Shown: positions 25,907 to 33,453 of the stretch, piece after piece | Layout: each line of letters starts with the position of its first letter | Position numbering within the stretch: position 1 is the stretch's first letter | The notes under the pieces: model-generated | The model's database searches: none | Seen by the model: only the letters and a program-made list of their open reading frames with translations | What the model was told of the DNA's origin: nothing | Translations under genes and position numbers: made by a program | Assembly: GCA_003164035.1 (NCBI GenBank) | Contig: PLRS01000062.1 | Span: 628 to 47,722, forward strand | DNA from: Bryobacterales bacterium | Lineage (GTDB): Bacteria > Acidobacteriota > Terriglobia > Bryobacterales > Bryobacteraceae | Length of the DNA: 47,095 nucleotides | Direction of reading: 5' to 3'

Positions 25907-26569
25907 ATGCCCAATTTGACTCCCCAGCAACTCCAGGTCGTCGACGCCCTGTCGGGCGGCGCCACGCTGACCACCGCCGCCGCTCAGGCCGGCATCCATC
26001 GCAACACCGTCGCCAACCGGCGCCGCGACTCCAACCATTTCCGCCAGGCAATGGACCCCGCCCACTATGACCGCGCCGCTACCTTCATCATCGACAAAAT
26101 CGTTAACCCGCCCCAACCCGGGAAGGAAAAGCCCGCCAGCATGGCAGACCTGTCCGCCGCCATGATCGAATTCGACCGCGCCCGGTTCCTTCCGGAGCGG
26201 CCCGCCAACGCACAACAATGCACAACCGTGCACAACGACGCCCCATTCGATCCCGCGCCGCGGGCTGAAGCCGCACCCAACCCCGTCTTCTACATGCACA
26301 ATTTTGCACAAGACGCCAATCGATCCCCGCCGCAGGCCGAAGCCGGACCGAGTTCCGTCTTACATGCACAACCCTGCACAAGTGCCCCAATCGATCCCCG
26401 CCGCAGGCCGAAGCCGGACCGAGTTCCGCCATCTCCATGCACAATTCTGCACAACCGCCGGAAACCTATCGCCGTCCCGGACCCAAAACCGGCCGCAGCC
26501 AGCCTTGCCCATGTGGCAGCGGCAAGAAATACAAACACTGCTGTCTCGACAAGTCTGCCGCCGGAGTAG
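25907..26569 (+). CDS. Helix-turn-helix protein, frame-disrupted before its SEC-C motif
   Basis: 220 residues from ATG 25907. The opening [37 protein letters not shown] is a helix-turn-helix that reads like a terminase-small-subunit or Resolvase-type DNA-binding domain; such proteins are frequent in acidobacteria and normally end with a SEC-C zinc motif. Here the middle is made of 66-73 bp tandem units with MHNxAQ-like codons. Because the unit length is not a multiple of three, this frame leaves the proper one and ends at 26569 with an unrelated tail. The SEC-C motif [14 protein letters not shown] sits in another frame (26437-26643). Compared with what I remember of relatives, part of the region after HYDRA also seems missing. 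Function unknown; DNA binding inferred. Confidence 0.65.
   Translation: MPNLTPQQLQVVDALSGGATLTTAAAQAGIHRNTVANRRRDSNHFRQAMDPAHYDRAATFIIDKIVNPPQPGKEKPASMADLSAAMIEFDRARFLPERPANAQQCTTVHNDAPFDPAPRAEAAPNPVFYMHNFAQDANRSPPQAEAGPSSVLHAQPCTSAPIDPRRRPKPDRVPPSPCTILHNRRKPIAVPDPKPAAASLAHVAAARNTNTAVSTSLPPE
26217..26454 (+). repeat. Tandem 66-73 bp repeat inside the HTH/SEC-C gene
   Basis: The pair TGCACAAnnnTGCACAA occurs four times, with its coding start at 26228 (second element), 26294, 26364 and 26437. Spacings are 66, 70 and 73 bases. The sequence between copies 2, 3 and 4 (TCGATCCCCGCCGCAGGCC and following) is nearly identical. The MHNxAQ reading is in frame 0 for copies 1-2, +1 for copy 3 and +2 for copy 4. 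Confidence 0.85.
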
Positions 26570-26643
26570 GCGATGTTCCCGCGTTCCGCGTTGCGGACGC
26601 GGCGAATCCCAAGAGCGGTGCCAATGCCAGCGGCATGGGATAA
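26437..26643 (+). pseudogene. SEC-C zinc-motif tail of the HTH gene, in another frame
   Basis: 68 residues from the last repeat: [19 protein letters not shown] leads into [14 protein letters not shown], the SEC-C motif (CxC...CC) that binds zinc in SecA and many other proteins. It is +2 relative to the helix-turn-helix frame starting at 25907. No ribosome binding site precedes the ATG at 26437, so it is probably not translated alone; it is the displaced end of the HTH protein. The sequence of the motif is perfect, which argues against old decay. Confidence 0.7.
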
Positions 26644-26690
26644 TAAGGCTTCAGCTCGATTCGTGCCCAAGCGATACTGGAGCTCAAGTG

Positions 26691-26960
26691 ATGCGATTTC
26701 TGATCATGCTGGAACAAACCGAGCTGGGATTTGCGGTGCAGGCACCCGATCTGGCCATCGCCACCTATGGAGAGAGCATCGAAGCAGCGAAGCAAGCGGC
26801 AAGTGATGCGATTCGGGGCAACCTCGAAGCCTATCGAGATGCCGGGCTGCCGGCGCCTGAAGCGCAAAGCGTTTCAAACCATCTTGTGAATCCCGAATTT
26901 CGGGATTTGTTGTTCGCATACGTCGACGTAACCGAGCCCCAGGGGAGAATCGCCGCCTAG
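26691..26960 (+). CDS. HicB-like antitoxin-fold protein without HicA
   Basis: 89 residues. MRFLIMLEQTELGFAVQAPDLAIATYGESIEAAKQAASDAI is the HicB RNase-H-like fold that normally blocks the HicA mRNA interferase. The ATG 26691 has GGAG eight bases upstream. The C-terminal 25 residues are not an evident DNA-binding helix-turn-helix or ribbon. No HicA-like gene (about 60 residues, dsRNA-binding-like) occurs on either side, so this is an orphan. Orphans of this kind are common; they may be remnants, or may neutralise a toxin elsewhere. It ends 50 bases before the CpaF gene. Confidence 0.75.
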   Translation: MRFLIMLEQTELGFAVQAPDLAIATYGESIEAAKQAASDAIRGNLEAYRDAGLPAPEAQSVSNHLVNPEFRDLLFAYVDVTEPQGRIAA

Positions 26961-26967
26961 CCCAAGC

Positions 26968-26973
26968 TATAAT
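26968..26973 (+). promoter_or_regulatory. -10 box of cpaF-nudix unit
   Basis: TATAAT, a perfect -10 hexamer, 36 bases before the GTG start of the ATPase gene. The matching -35 position (about 26945-26950) is not close to consensus, so the promoter may need an activator. Confidence 0.5.
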
Positions 26974-27009
26974 CGAGATGCACCCGCATTAGCGACTTCA
27001 GGAGAAATC

Positions 27010-28350
27010 GTGGGTTCCACCAATCGTCCCTTGCCGGCGCGCGGCGCACCCTCGCTGGCGGCCGTTCGCGGCGCCGACCGCTACTTCGAGCTGAAATCGG
27101 AAATTCATCGCAAGCTGCTGGGCGTCTTGAATTTCGAGCGCGTCTCGTCGCTGCCGAAAGATCGCGTCCGCGCCGAAATCGGCCGCGTGGTGGAGCGTCT
27201 GCTGGAAGACGAGCGCGTGCCCATGACCACGGCCGAGCAGACCAAGATCGTGGAAGAGGTGCTCGACGAGACGCTGGGTCTGGGCCCGCTCGAAACGCTG
27301 CTGAAAGAGCCGTCCATTTCCGATATCCTGGTCAACCGCTACAACAAGGTTTTCATCGAGCGGGCCGGCAAGCTCTCCGAATCGGCGGTGCGATTCAAGG
27401 ACGACGGCCACCTGCTGCACATCATCGAGAAGATCGTGTCGCACGTGGGCCGGCGGATCGACGAAGCTCAGCCCATCGTGGACGCGCGGCTGGCCGACGG
27501 CTCGCGCGTGAATGCCATCATACCGCCGCTGGCTCTCGATGGGCCGTGCCTGAGCATCCGGCGCTTTGGCCGCCACGTCATCACCCAGGAGGAGATGCTG
27601 CAATACAAGACGCTCACTCCAGCCATGGTGCGATTCCTCTCGGCGTGCGTCCAGGCCAAGACCACGATTCTGATTTCCGGCGGTACCGGCTCGGGCAAGA
27701 CCACCATGCTCAACGCCATGTCGCGCTTCATCCCCGAGGAGGAGCGCATCATCACCATCGAGGACACGGCCGAGCTGCAACTGCAGCAGCGGCACGTAGT
27801 AAAATTCGAAACGCGCCCGCCGAACTTGAATAAAGAGGGCGGCATCAACCAGCGCATGCTGCTCAGAACCGCCTTGCGCATGCGGCCGGACCGCATCATC
27901 GTGGGCGAGTGCCGCGGCGCCGAAGCTCTGGATATGTTGCAGGCCATGAATACCGGCGTGGAGGGATCCATGAGCACGGTCCACGCCAATTCGCCGCGCG
28001 ACGCTTTCTCGCGGCTGGAAACCATGGTCATGATGGCGGACCTGGAAATCCCCACCCGCGTCATCCTGCAGCAATTGGCCAGCGCCATCAAGCTGGTGGT
28101 GCAGGTGTCGCGTCTGCAGGACGGCACGCGTAAGATTCTGAGCATTGCCGAAGTGCTGGGCGTGCGCGACGACCGCATCGACCTGCAGGAGATCTTCACT
28201 TTCGAACGCGCCGGGGTGACCGATGCCGGCAAGGTGCAGGGCCGCTTCCACGCTACCGGCGTGCAGCCCAAAGTGATGGAGCGCCTGCGCCTGAGCGGCA
28301 TTCAGTTGCCGCCCCATGTGTTCACCGAATCGGTCCCGGTAAACCTGTGA
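27010..28350 (+). CDS. cpaF: CpaF/TadA-type secretion ATPase
   Basis: 446 residues from GTG 27010, which has AGGAGA six bases upstream. It belongs to the type II/IV secretion ATPases that power Flp/Tad pili and related systems as cytoplasmic hexamers. Seen: an N-terminal helical domain (about 25-95), LGLGPLETLL and ILVN, Walker A GGTGSGKTTM near residues 224-233, Asp/Glu boxes (ITIEDTAELQL), Walker B region RMRPDRIIVGECRGAEALDML, and the His box STVHANSPRDA. All catalytic motifs are intact. No TadB, TadC, RcpA or pilin gene is in the window, so partners must be elsewhere. It overlaps the Nudix gene by four bases (GTGA at 28347-28350). Confidence 0.93.
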   Translation: MGSTNRPLPARGAPSLAAVRGADRYFELKSEIHRKLLGVLNFERVSSLPKDRVRAEIGRVVERLLEDERVPMTTAEQTKIVEEVLDETLGLGPLETLLKEPSISDILVNRYNKVFIERAGKLSESAVRFKDDGHLLHIIEKIVSHVGRRIDEAQPIVDARLADGSRVNAIIPPLALDGPCLSIRRFGRHVITQEEMLQYKTLTPAMVRFLSACVQAKTTILISGGTGSGKTTMLNAMSRFIPEEERIITIEDTAELQLQQRHVVKFETRPPNLNKEGGINQRMLLRTALRMRPDRIIVGECRGAEALDMLQAMNTGVEGSMSTVHANSPRDAFSRLETMVMMADLEIPTRVILQQLASAIKLVVQVSRLQDGTRKILSIAEVLGVRDDRIDLQEIFTFERAGVTDAGKVQGRFHATGVQPKVMERLRLSGIQLPPHVFTESVPVNL

Positions 28351-28871
28351 AACCGCTGCGGACCGAAGTCGCCTTCCGCACCCCCTGGTTCGAGTTGCGG
28401 GCCAAAACCATGCGGGAAGGCGAGCCGCCCTACTATTCCGTTCGTCCGCCCGATTACACCGCGGCGATCGCGCTCACCGCGGACCGGCGGGTGGTGATGG
28501 TTCGGCAATACCGTCCCGCCGTGGAGCGGTATACGCTCGAGCTGCCCAGCGGCCTGGTAGACCCCGGCGAAACCCCCGAACAAGCCATGCGCCGCGAATT
28601 GCTGGAGGAGACCGGGTACGAGGCCGGCGAACTGGAGCCGCTCGGCACGATGATTCCCGACGCCGGCCGCCTGGAAACCCGCATCTGGAATTTTTTCGCA
28701 CCGGAGGTGAAGCCCGCCGCGGGACGCAATCCCGAGGAAGGCATCGAGGTCCACCTGTTCCCGCTGCCCGATCTTGCGAACATGATTCTCACCGGCGAAT
28801 TCGATCATGCCCTGCATGTCGCCGCATTCCTGCCGGCGCTGCTAGCCGGCAAGCTGAAATTCTCCTGTTGA
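28347..28871 (+). CDS. Nudix hydrolase, ADP-ribose pyrophosphatase-like
   Basis: 174 residues from GTG 28347, overlapping the cpaF stop. The Nudix box is exact: G-LVDPG-E-TPEQAMR-REL-L-EE-T-GY (near residues 69-91). This binds Mg2+ and cleaves nucleoside diphosphates linked to another group. The preceding VVMVRQYRPAVERYTLELPSG is typical of the ADP-ribose pyrophosphatase/NudF group, which clears ADP-ribose or related compounds. A C-terminal 25-residue helix (DHALHVAAFLPALLAG) is a common end in bacterial members. Expression is presumably coupled to cpaF by the overlap, though the two roles have no obvious link. Substrate is inferred from family, not proved. Confidence 0.9.
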   Translation: MKPLRTEVAFRTPWFELRAKTMREGEPPYYSVRPPDYTAAIALTADRRVVMVRQYRPAVERYTLELPSGLVDPGETPEQAMRRELLEETGYEAGELEPLGTMIPDAGRLETRIWNFFAPEVKPAAGRNPEEGIEVHLFPLPDLANMILTGEFDHALHVAAFLPALLAGKLKFSC

Positions 28872-28896
28872 CATTCTAAAGGAAAAGTCGCATACT
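28868..28896 (+). promoter_or_regulatory. Promoter of PadR-ADOP operon
   Basis: TTGACA (28868-28873), 17 bp, CATACT (28891-28896). The -35 is perfect and overlaps the stop codon of the Nudix gene. Transcription should begin near 28903, so the PadR message (ATG 28905) has almost no leader. Confidence 0.75.
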
Positions 28897-28904
28897 CCTT
28901 TTGG

Positions 28905-29255
28905 ATGTCTACAAGAGAGGCCAAGTCCGACATTCTGCAGGGGACGCTCGACCTCATGGTGTTGCGGACGCTCGGGTCCATGGGGCCGCAGCACGGGTTC
29001 GGTCTGGCCCAGCGGATCCAGCAGATTTCGGGCGGGCTGCTCGATCTCAATCAGGGGACGCTCTACCCTGCCCTGCTGCGGCTGGAGCATCGCGGCTGGG
29101 TGGAGTCCCGCTGGGGCGTTTCGGGGCATAACCGGAAGGCCAAGTTCTACGAAATCACGACCGCGGGCCGGCGCCAGACGGAGCGCGAATCGGAAGATTG
29201 GGCGCGCACCGTGAATATTATGAACCGCTTTCTGAGTCTGGCCGCAACCGAGTAA
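28905..29255 (+). CDS. PadR-family transcriptional regulator
   Basis: 116 residues. Opens [34 protein letters not shown] and continues [24 protein letters not shown], the PadR winged-helix signature; the end ([18 protein letters not shown]) is the wing and dimer helix. In acidobacteria a short PadR of this type almost always precedes an ADOP permease, and it does so here: the permease start is four bases after the PadR stop. The likely role is repression of its own operon in response to a compound handled by the permease. There is no visible ribosome binding site in the few bases before the ATG, consistent with a leaderless transcript. Confidence 0.93.
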   Translation: MSTREAKSDILQGTLDLMVLRTLGSMGPQHGFGLAQRIQQISGGLLDLNQGTLYPALLRLEHRGWVESRWGVSGHNRKAKFYEITTAGRRQTERESEDWARTVNIMNRFLSLAATE

Positions 29256-29259
29256 CCAA

Positions 29260-31920
29260 ATGTTTGCCATTTGGCGGCGATTCAACGAATGGGTTGGCAG
29301 GGTCCGGCTGGACCGCGAACTGGACGACGAGGTCGGTCTTCACCTCGAGTTGCTCGAAGAGCAGTTCCGCGCCCGCGGCATGAGCGAGGCCGAGGCCAAA
29401 GCCGCCGCCCGGCGCGAATTTGGCGGCATCGCGCACGTCCAGGAGAGCTATCGCGACGGCCGCGGCCTGCCCTGGCTCGAAACCACCGGCCGCGACCTGC
29501 GCTACGCGATGCGCGGCCTGCGCCGGAGCCCTGGCTTTACCGCCGCCGCCGTGCTTTCGCTGGCGCTCGGCATCGGCGCCAATACCGCCATTTTTACGCT
29601 GTTCCACGCCTTGATGCTTCGGCTGCTGCCGGTTTCGAGGCCGGAAGAACTGGTGAACCTGTACCAGACCGGTGGCTGGATTAACGGCCACTCCTCTTAT
29701 CCGCTCTACCAGGAAGTTGCCAAACGCACCGACCTGTTCCAGGGCGTCGTGACGCGCACCGACGCGGCCAGGGTCCGCTTCAGCGAGCGGCCGAATGCGC
29801 GCGAAAATTTTGCCCTGCGTGAGTTCGTCTCCGGCAATTATTTCGAGGTGCTGGGAGTCAAACCCGCGCTGGGCCGGCTGTTCACCCAAGCCGACGACCG
29901 CGTACCCGGCGGACATCCCCTGGCGGTGCTGAGCTACGCCTCCTGGCGCAACCGCTATGGCGCCGACCCGGCGGTGCTGGGCGGCACCGTGCTGGTGGAC
30001 GAAAAGCCGCTGACCATCATTGGGGTCGCCGCGCCCGGCTTTCACGGAGTACAAGTGGAGCGGCGCACGGAGGTCTGGGTACCGATCATGATGGCGGAGA
30101 TGCCGTTCAAGAGTACCCACGCCTGGTGGCTCCAGATCATGGCGCGCGCGCGGCCCCGGATCCCGCGAAAGCAACTGCAGGCGGCCGTGAACGTCCTCAT
30201 GCAACAGCACCTGGCGGCCGCTTATCCCACCAGTTATAACGCCGCGTTTCGACAGCGTGTGATGGGGCAACGGCTGGAGGTGCGCGATGCCGGAATCGGT
30301 CTCTCCATGTTGCGCGAAGAGTTCGCAAAGCCGCTCCAGGTGCTGATGGCGGCGGTGGGCATGGTTCTGCTCATGACGTGCACCAACGTGGCCAACCTGC
30401 TGCTCGCCCGCGGCGCCGCGCGGCGAAGAGAAATCGCCATGCGCTTTTCGCTGGGCGCCACGCGCGCCCGCTTGATGCGGCAGGCGCTGACCGAATGCGT
30501 GCTGCTGGCGGCGGCGGGCGCGGCGCTGGGAATCGGATTGGGTTTCTGGGGCACGCGCGTCATCCTGCGCTTTCTGCCGGAGCAGGCCGGCGACCCGTTG
30601 AGCACCACACCCGAGCCCGCGGTGCTCGGGTTCACGCTCGCCATTTCCGTGTTCTCGGTGCTGTTGTTTGGCCTGATTCCGGCTTTGCGCGCTACGGCCG
30701 TTCCTCCGTCAACCGGGCTGCGTTCGGAAACGGGCGGAAGCGCCGCCGCTCCCATGCTTCGCCGTGTTCTGGTAGTCGCGCAAGTGGCCTTTTCGGTGGT
30801 GCTGGTGGCGATGGCCGGCCTGTTCGGCCGCAGCTTGTTCGAGTTGCGCTCGGTCGACCTGGGCTTTCGCAACCAGAACGTGGTCGCCTTCACCTTGGAC
30901 TTCCCACGAGCCTGGCGGGGCCGGGACGTTCGCGCACCGTACCGGCAGCTCGCCGAGCGATTGCAGTCCCTGCCTGGCGTGTTTTCGGTCGCGTACGGCC
31001 TTCCCGGGCCCTTCCAAATGGGTTCCGCGAGCGCCAGCATCCGCGTGCCCGGTTCGGCGCGTACCGCGACCGAGGCGGTGGACGTGGAGACCGCGTACGT
31101 AGCGCCCCGCTACTTCGAGACCATCGGAACGCCGCTGCTGTTGGGACGGGAATTCGACCGCAACGATACTGCCGCATCGCCCAAAGTCGCGGTGGTGAAC
31201 GAAGCCTTTGTGCGTGCGTTCCTGCCCGGAGAAGCTCACCCCGACCGGCGCTCCCTGAGCTTCGACGACAGCAAGCCGGAAGGCGGCGAGCGCACCTGGA
31301 TCGTTGGCGTGGTCCGCGATATTCGCGACAAGAGCATTCAGCAGCCGCCTAAGCCGACGGTTTACGTGCCGATCGACCAGGAGAAGGTGGCGTACCCTCC
31401 GACCATGCTCGTGCGCACGCTACTGCCGCCAGTGGCGCTACTTGCACCCATTTACGGCGTGGGACCGTCGATTGCCATTGGCGATTTCGGCACGCTCCGC
31501 CAACACATCGACGATTCCATCTTCGAGCAGCGGCTGCTGGCCGGTTTGAGCGGATTCTTCGGGGTGCTGGCGCTCGTTCTGGCGGCGGTGGGGCTCTACG
31601 GGGTGGTGGCGTACGGGACTGCCGGACGCACCGGCGAAATCGGTATCCGCGTCGCCCTGGGCGCCCGGCGCGGCCAGGTAGTCGGTATGATCCTGCGCGA
31701 TTCGCTGGCTCTGGTCTCGGTGGGCCTGGCCATCGGCCTGGTTGTCTCGTTCGCCGCCGCGCGAGCGGTAGCTTCCATCCTATATGGCATCCAGCCATCC
31801 GATCCACCGGCGTTTGTCTTCACCGCCGTGGCGCTGGCGCTCACCGGACTCGCCGCCGCGTTCCTGCCCGCGCGTCGGGCCGCGTCCATCGACCCCATGC
31901 GCGCCCTGAGGCACGAGTGA
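29260..31920 (+). CDS. ADOP-type ABC transporter permease, full form
   Basis: 886 residues. Unlike the copy at 17.8 kb it has the full N-terminal helical region of ADOP proteins: [38 protein letters not shown]. Then [20 protein letters not shown] and the first membrane helix, a MacB-type periplasmic domain, FtsX helices ([33 protein letters not shown]), a second periplasmic domain, and a final FtsX block ([24 protein letters not shown]) ending [17 protein letters not shown]. Family knowledge: two-domain MacB-like permeases presumably used for export of lipids, peptides or drugs; no ATPase is linked. It is co-transcribed with PadR, four bases upstream. Substrate unknown. Confidence 0.92.
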   Translation: MFAIWRRFNEWVGRVRLDRELDDEVGLHLELLEEQFRARGMSEAEAKAAARREFGGIAHVQESYRDGRGLPWLETTGRDLRYAMRGLRRSPGFTAAAVLSLALGIGANTAIFTLFHALMLRLLPVSRPEELVNLYQTGGWINGHSSYPLYQEVAKRTDLFQGVVTRTDAARVRFSERPNARENFALREFVSGNYFEVLGVKPALGRLFTQADDRVPGGHPLAVLSYASWRNRYGADPAVLGGTVLVDEKPLTIIGVAAPGFHGVQVERRTEVWVPIMMAEMPFKSTHAWWLQIMARARPRIPRKQLQAAVNVLMQQHLAAAYPTSYNAAFRQRVMGQRLEVRDAGIGLSMLREEFAKPLQVLMAAVGMVLLMTCTNVANLLLARGAARRREIAMRFSLGATRARLMRQALTECVLLAAAGAALGIGLGFWGTRVILRFLPEQAGDPLSTTPEPAVLGFTLAISVFSVLLFGLIPALRATAVPPSTGLRSETGGSAAAPMLRRVLVVAQVAFSVVLVAMAGLFGRSLFELRSVDLGFRNQNVVAFTLDFPRAWRGRDVRAPYRQLAERLQSLPGVFSVAYGLPGPFQMGSASASIRVPGSARTATEAVDVETAYVAPRYFETIGTPLLLGREFDRNDTAASPKVAVVNEAFVRAFLPGEAHPDRRSLSFDDSKPEGGERTWIVGVVRDIRDKSIQQPPKPTVYVPIDQEKVAYPPTMLVRTLLPPVALLAPIYGVGPSIAIGDFGTLRQHIDDSIFEQRLLAGLSGFFGVLALVLAAVGLYGVVAYGTAGRTGEIGIRVALGARRGQVVGMILRDSLALVSVGLAIGLVVSFAAARAVASILYGIQPSDPPAFVFTAVALALTGLAAAFLPARRAASIDPMRALRHE

Positions 31921-31939
31921 AACGGCTACAATGTAAGTC

Positions 31940-32198
31940 ATGGCCGGCTCCCAGACGCTTTTGACGGTCAGTATTCCGACGCTCGCCGTGTTGATCGGAA
32001 TCCTGGTCAACAACAGCCGTCTGAACGACCTGAGAGCTTACATGGACGCGCGCTTTAGCGCCATGGGGTCTTACATGGATGCGCGCTTCGATGCGGTGGA
32101 TCGGCGTTTCAGCGAGATGGAAACCCTGTTCACGGAGAATGCTGCGCGTGGAGCAGGTCATGGACGCCCGCCTCAAGCACCTGGAGGAAAACCAGTAG
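31940..32198 (+). pseudogene. Small membrane-anchored coiled-coil protein, frame-disrupted
   Basis: MAGSQTLLTVSIPTLAVLIGILVNN forms one membrane helix; LNDLRAYMDARFSAMGSYMDARFDAVDRRFSEMETLF is a repeated coiled coil (YMDARF twice). After ENA the annotated frame (to 32251) turns into unrelated basic sequence, while the +1 frame from 32142 reads LRVEQVMDARLKHLEENQ and stops at 32198, a fitting end of the coil. So one extra base near 32141 probably breaks the gene. If the frame is restored the protein would be about 85 residues. Function unknown; similar short proteins with MDARF repeats are frequent in acidobacteria. It starts 20 bases after the ADOP permease. Confidence 0.6.
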
Positions 32199-32207
32199 CG
32201 CAACGAG

Positions 32208-33401
32208 TCAGCGCGCCGGGACCGTCACGCCGGCGGGTTGTGTGCTGCTGACCGGCACCAGCGTTCCGTTGCGGATATAGTAATCGGCGCCGCGCCAGCG
32301 AATGCTGCGGCGGGCGAAGCTGGTCACCCAGATAGCGAATGCCGCCGCGTCCCACAGCGGGATGAGCGGCAGCTTTCCGAATACGCCGCGCTGTTTCAAT
32401 CCCCAGACGCCGATCGCGACTGTTATCAGGGCGCGGAAAGCGAAGTAGGCTCCCAGATAGATTGCGGCGACGGCCGGGGTGGGATGAATGGCAATGGCGA
32501 TCAGCGCCCACGGCAGCCCTTGGGTGAACAACAGGCCGAAATGGCCCCAGGGACGCATGTGGCGCATCACCACGATCCAGCGCAGGCGCTTGTCCATCAG
32601 GTCGCGCATGGAGCGGTAATCGGCCACGGTATCGATCGTGTAGGGCAGTAGCGCCACTTCGAAACCCTGTTCGGCGATCAGTCGGCCCACCAGCAGATCG
32701 TCGGCCGGCCGGTTTTCGATGGCTTCATACCCGCCGAAGCCCGCCAGGTGGCTGCGGGTGGTCGCAATGGTCGGGCCCAGCGCGAACTTGATTCCATCCA
32801 GTTGCCAGGCCACCACCACGCCGGCGTAGAAATCGGAAAGCATGCCCACCGATTGCAGCCGGTCGGCGAATCCATTCTCTTCGATGGATGTGTAGAAGCA
32901 CGTCACCGCGCCGATCTTGGGATCGGCCAGCGGGGCCACCACGCGGCGCAGGTAATCGGGGCGCATGCGCACGTCGCTATCGCTAATGACGACGTGTTCA
33001 TGCCGGGCTTCGCTCACCAGGCGCGCCAGTTTAGCCACTTTGTCGTTGGTCGCGTTGCGGCCGGAACCGAACAGCACGCGAATTTCACGGCCGGGGAAAT
33101 CGCGCCGCAGTTTCTCGATCGCCGGCATCACCGGGTCCTCGCGGTCGTCCACGCAGAACAGAATCTCGTAGTCGGGGTAGTCCTGGCGGCAAAGGCTGGC
33201 GAAGTTCTCGTAGGCGTCGGGATCGAGGCCGCGAATGGGCTTGACGTTGCTCACCGGCGGCGTGAAATCGAGGGGCAAGGCAGCCATTCGCCGTGCCGCC
33301 GCGCGAAAGTACCGCACGGCGCTGTACAGCACGATCAGGTAATAAATCGCCGGAATGGCCGCAATGCCGAGCGCCAGGCCGAGGAGGAAGCGGTGAGACA
33401 T
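32208..33401 (-). CDS. HpnI-like/ceramide glucosyltransferase-type glycosyltransferase (GT21)
   Basis: 397 residues. An N-terminal membrane helix (about 5-28) is followed by the catalytic domain: PVSNVKPIRGLDPDAYENFASLCRQDYPDYEILF, DD at 85-86, DSDVR at 141-145, the acceptor-site PADD at 231-234, and KRLRW at 270-274, the D1-D2-D3-(Q/R)xxRW pattern of family 21. Two or three C-terminal membrane helices follow. Ceramide glucosyltransferases use UDP-glucose; the bacterial HpnI branch adds N-acetylglucosamine to bacteriohopanetetrol. The wording of the motif around LDPDAYENFAS is closer to HpnI. No hopanoid gene is next to it, so the acceptor lipid is unproved. Divergent from the GT39/83-type gene, with 52 bp between. 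Confidence 0.85.
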   Translation of the reverse strand: MSHRFLLGLALGIAAIPAIYYLIVLYSAVRYFRAAARRMAALPLDFTPPVSNVKPIRGLDPDAYENFASLCRQDYPDYEILFCVDDREDPVMPAIEKLRRDFPGREIRVLFGSGRNATNDKVAKLARLVSEARHEHVVISDSDVRMRPDYLRRVVAPLADPKIGAVTCFYTSIEENGFADRLQSVGMLSDFYAGVVVAWQLDGIKFALGPTIATTRSHLAGFGGYEAIENRPADDLLVGRLIAEQGFEVALLPYTIDTVADYRSMRDLMDKRLRWIVVMRHMRPWGHFGLLFTQGLPWALIAIAIHPTPAVAAIYLGAYFAFRALITVAIGVWGLKQRGVFGKLPLIPLWDAAAFAIWVTSFARRSIRWRGADYYIRNGTLVPVSSTQPAGVTVPAR

Positions 33402-33453
33402 GAATTCCCATTGTCGCAGGAATTGGCGTATCTCGAAGTGCTAGAGTTGTGTT

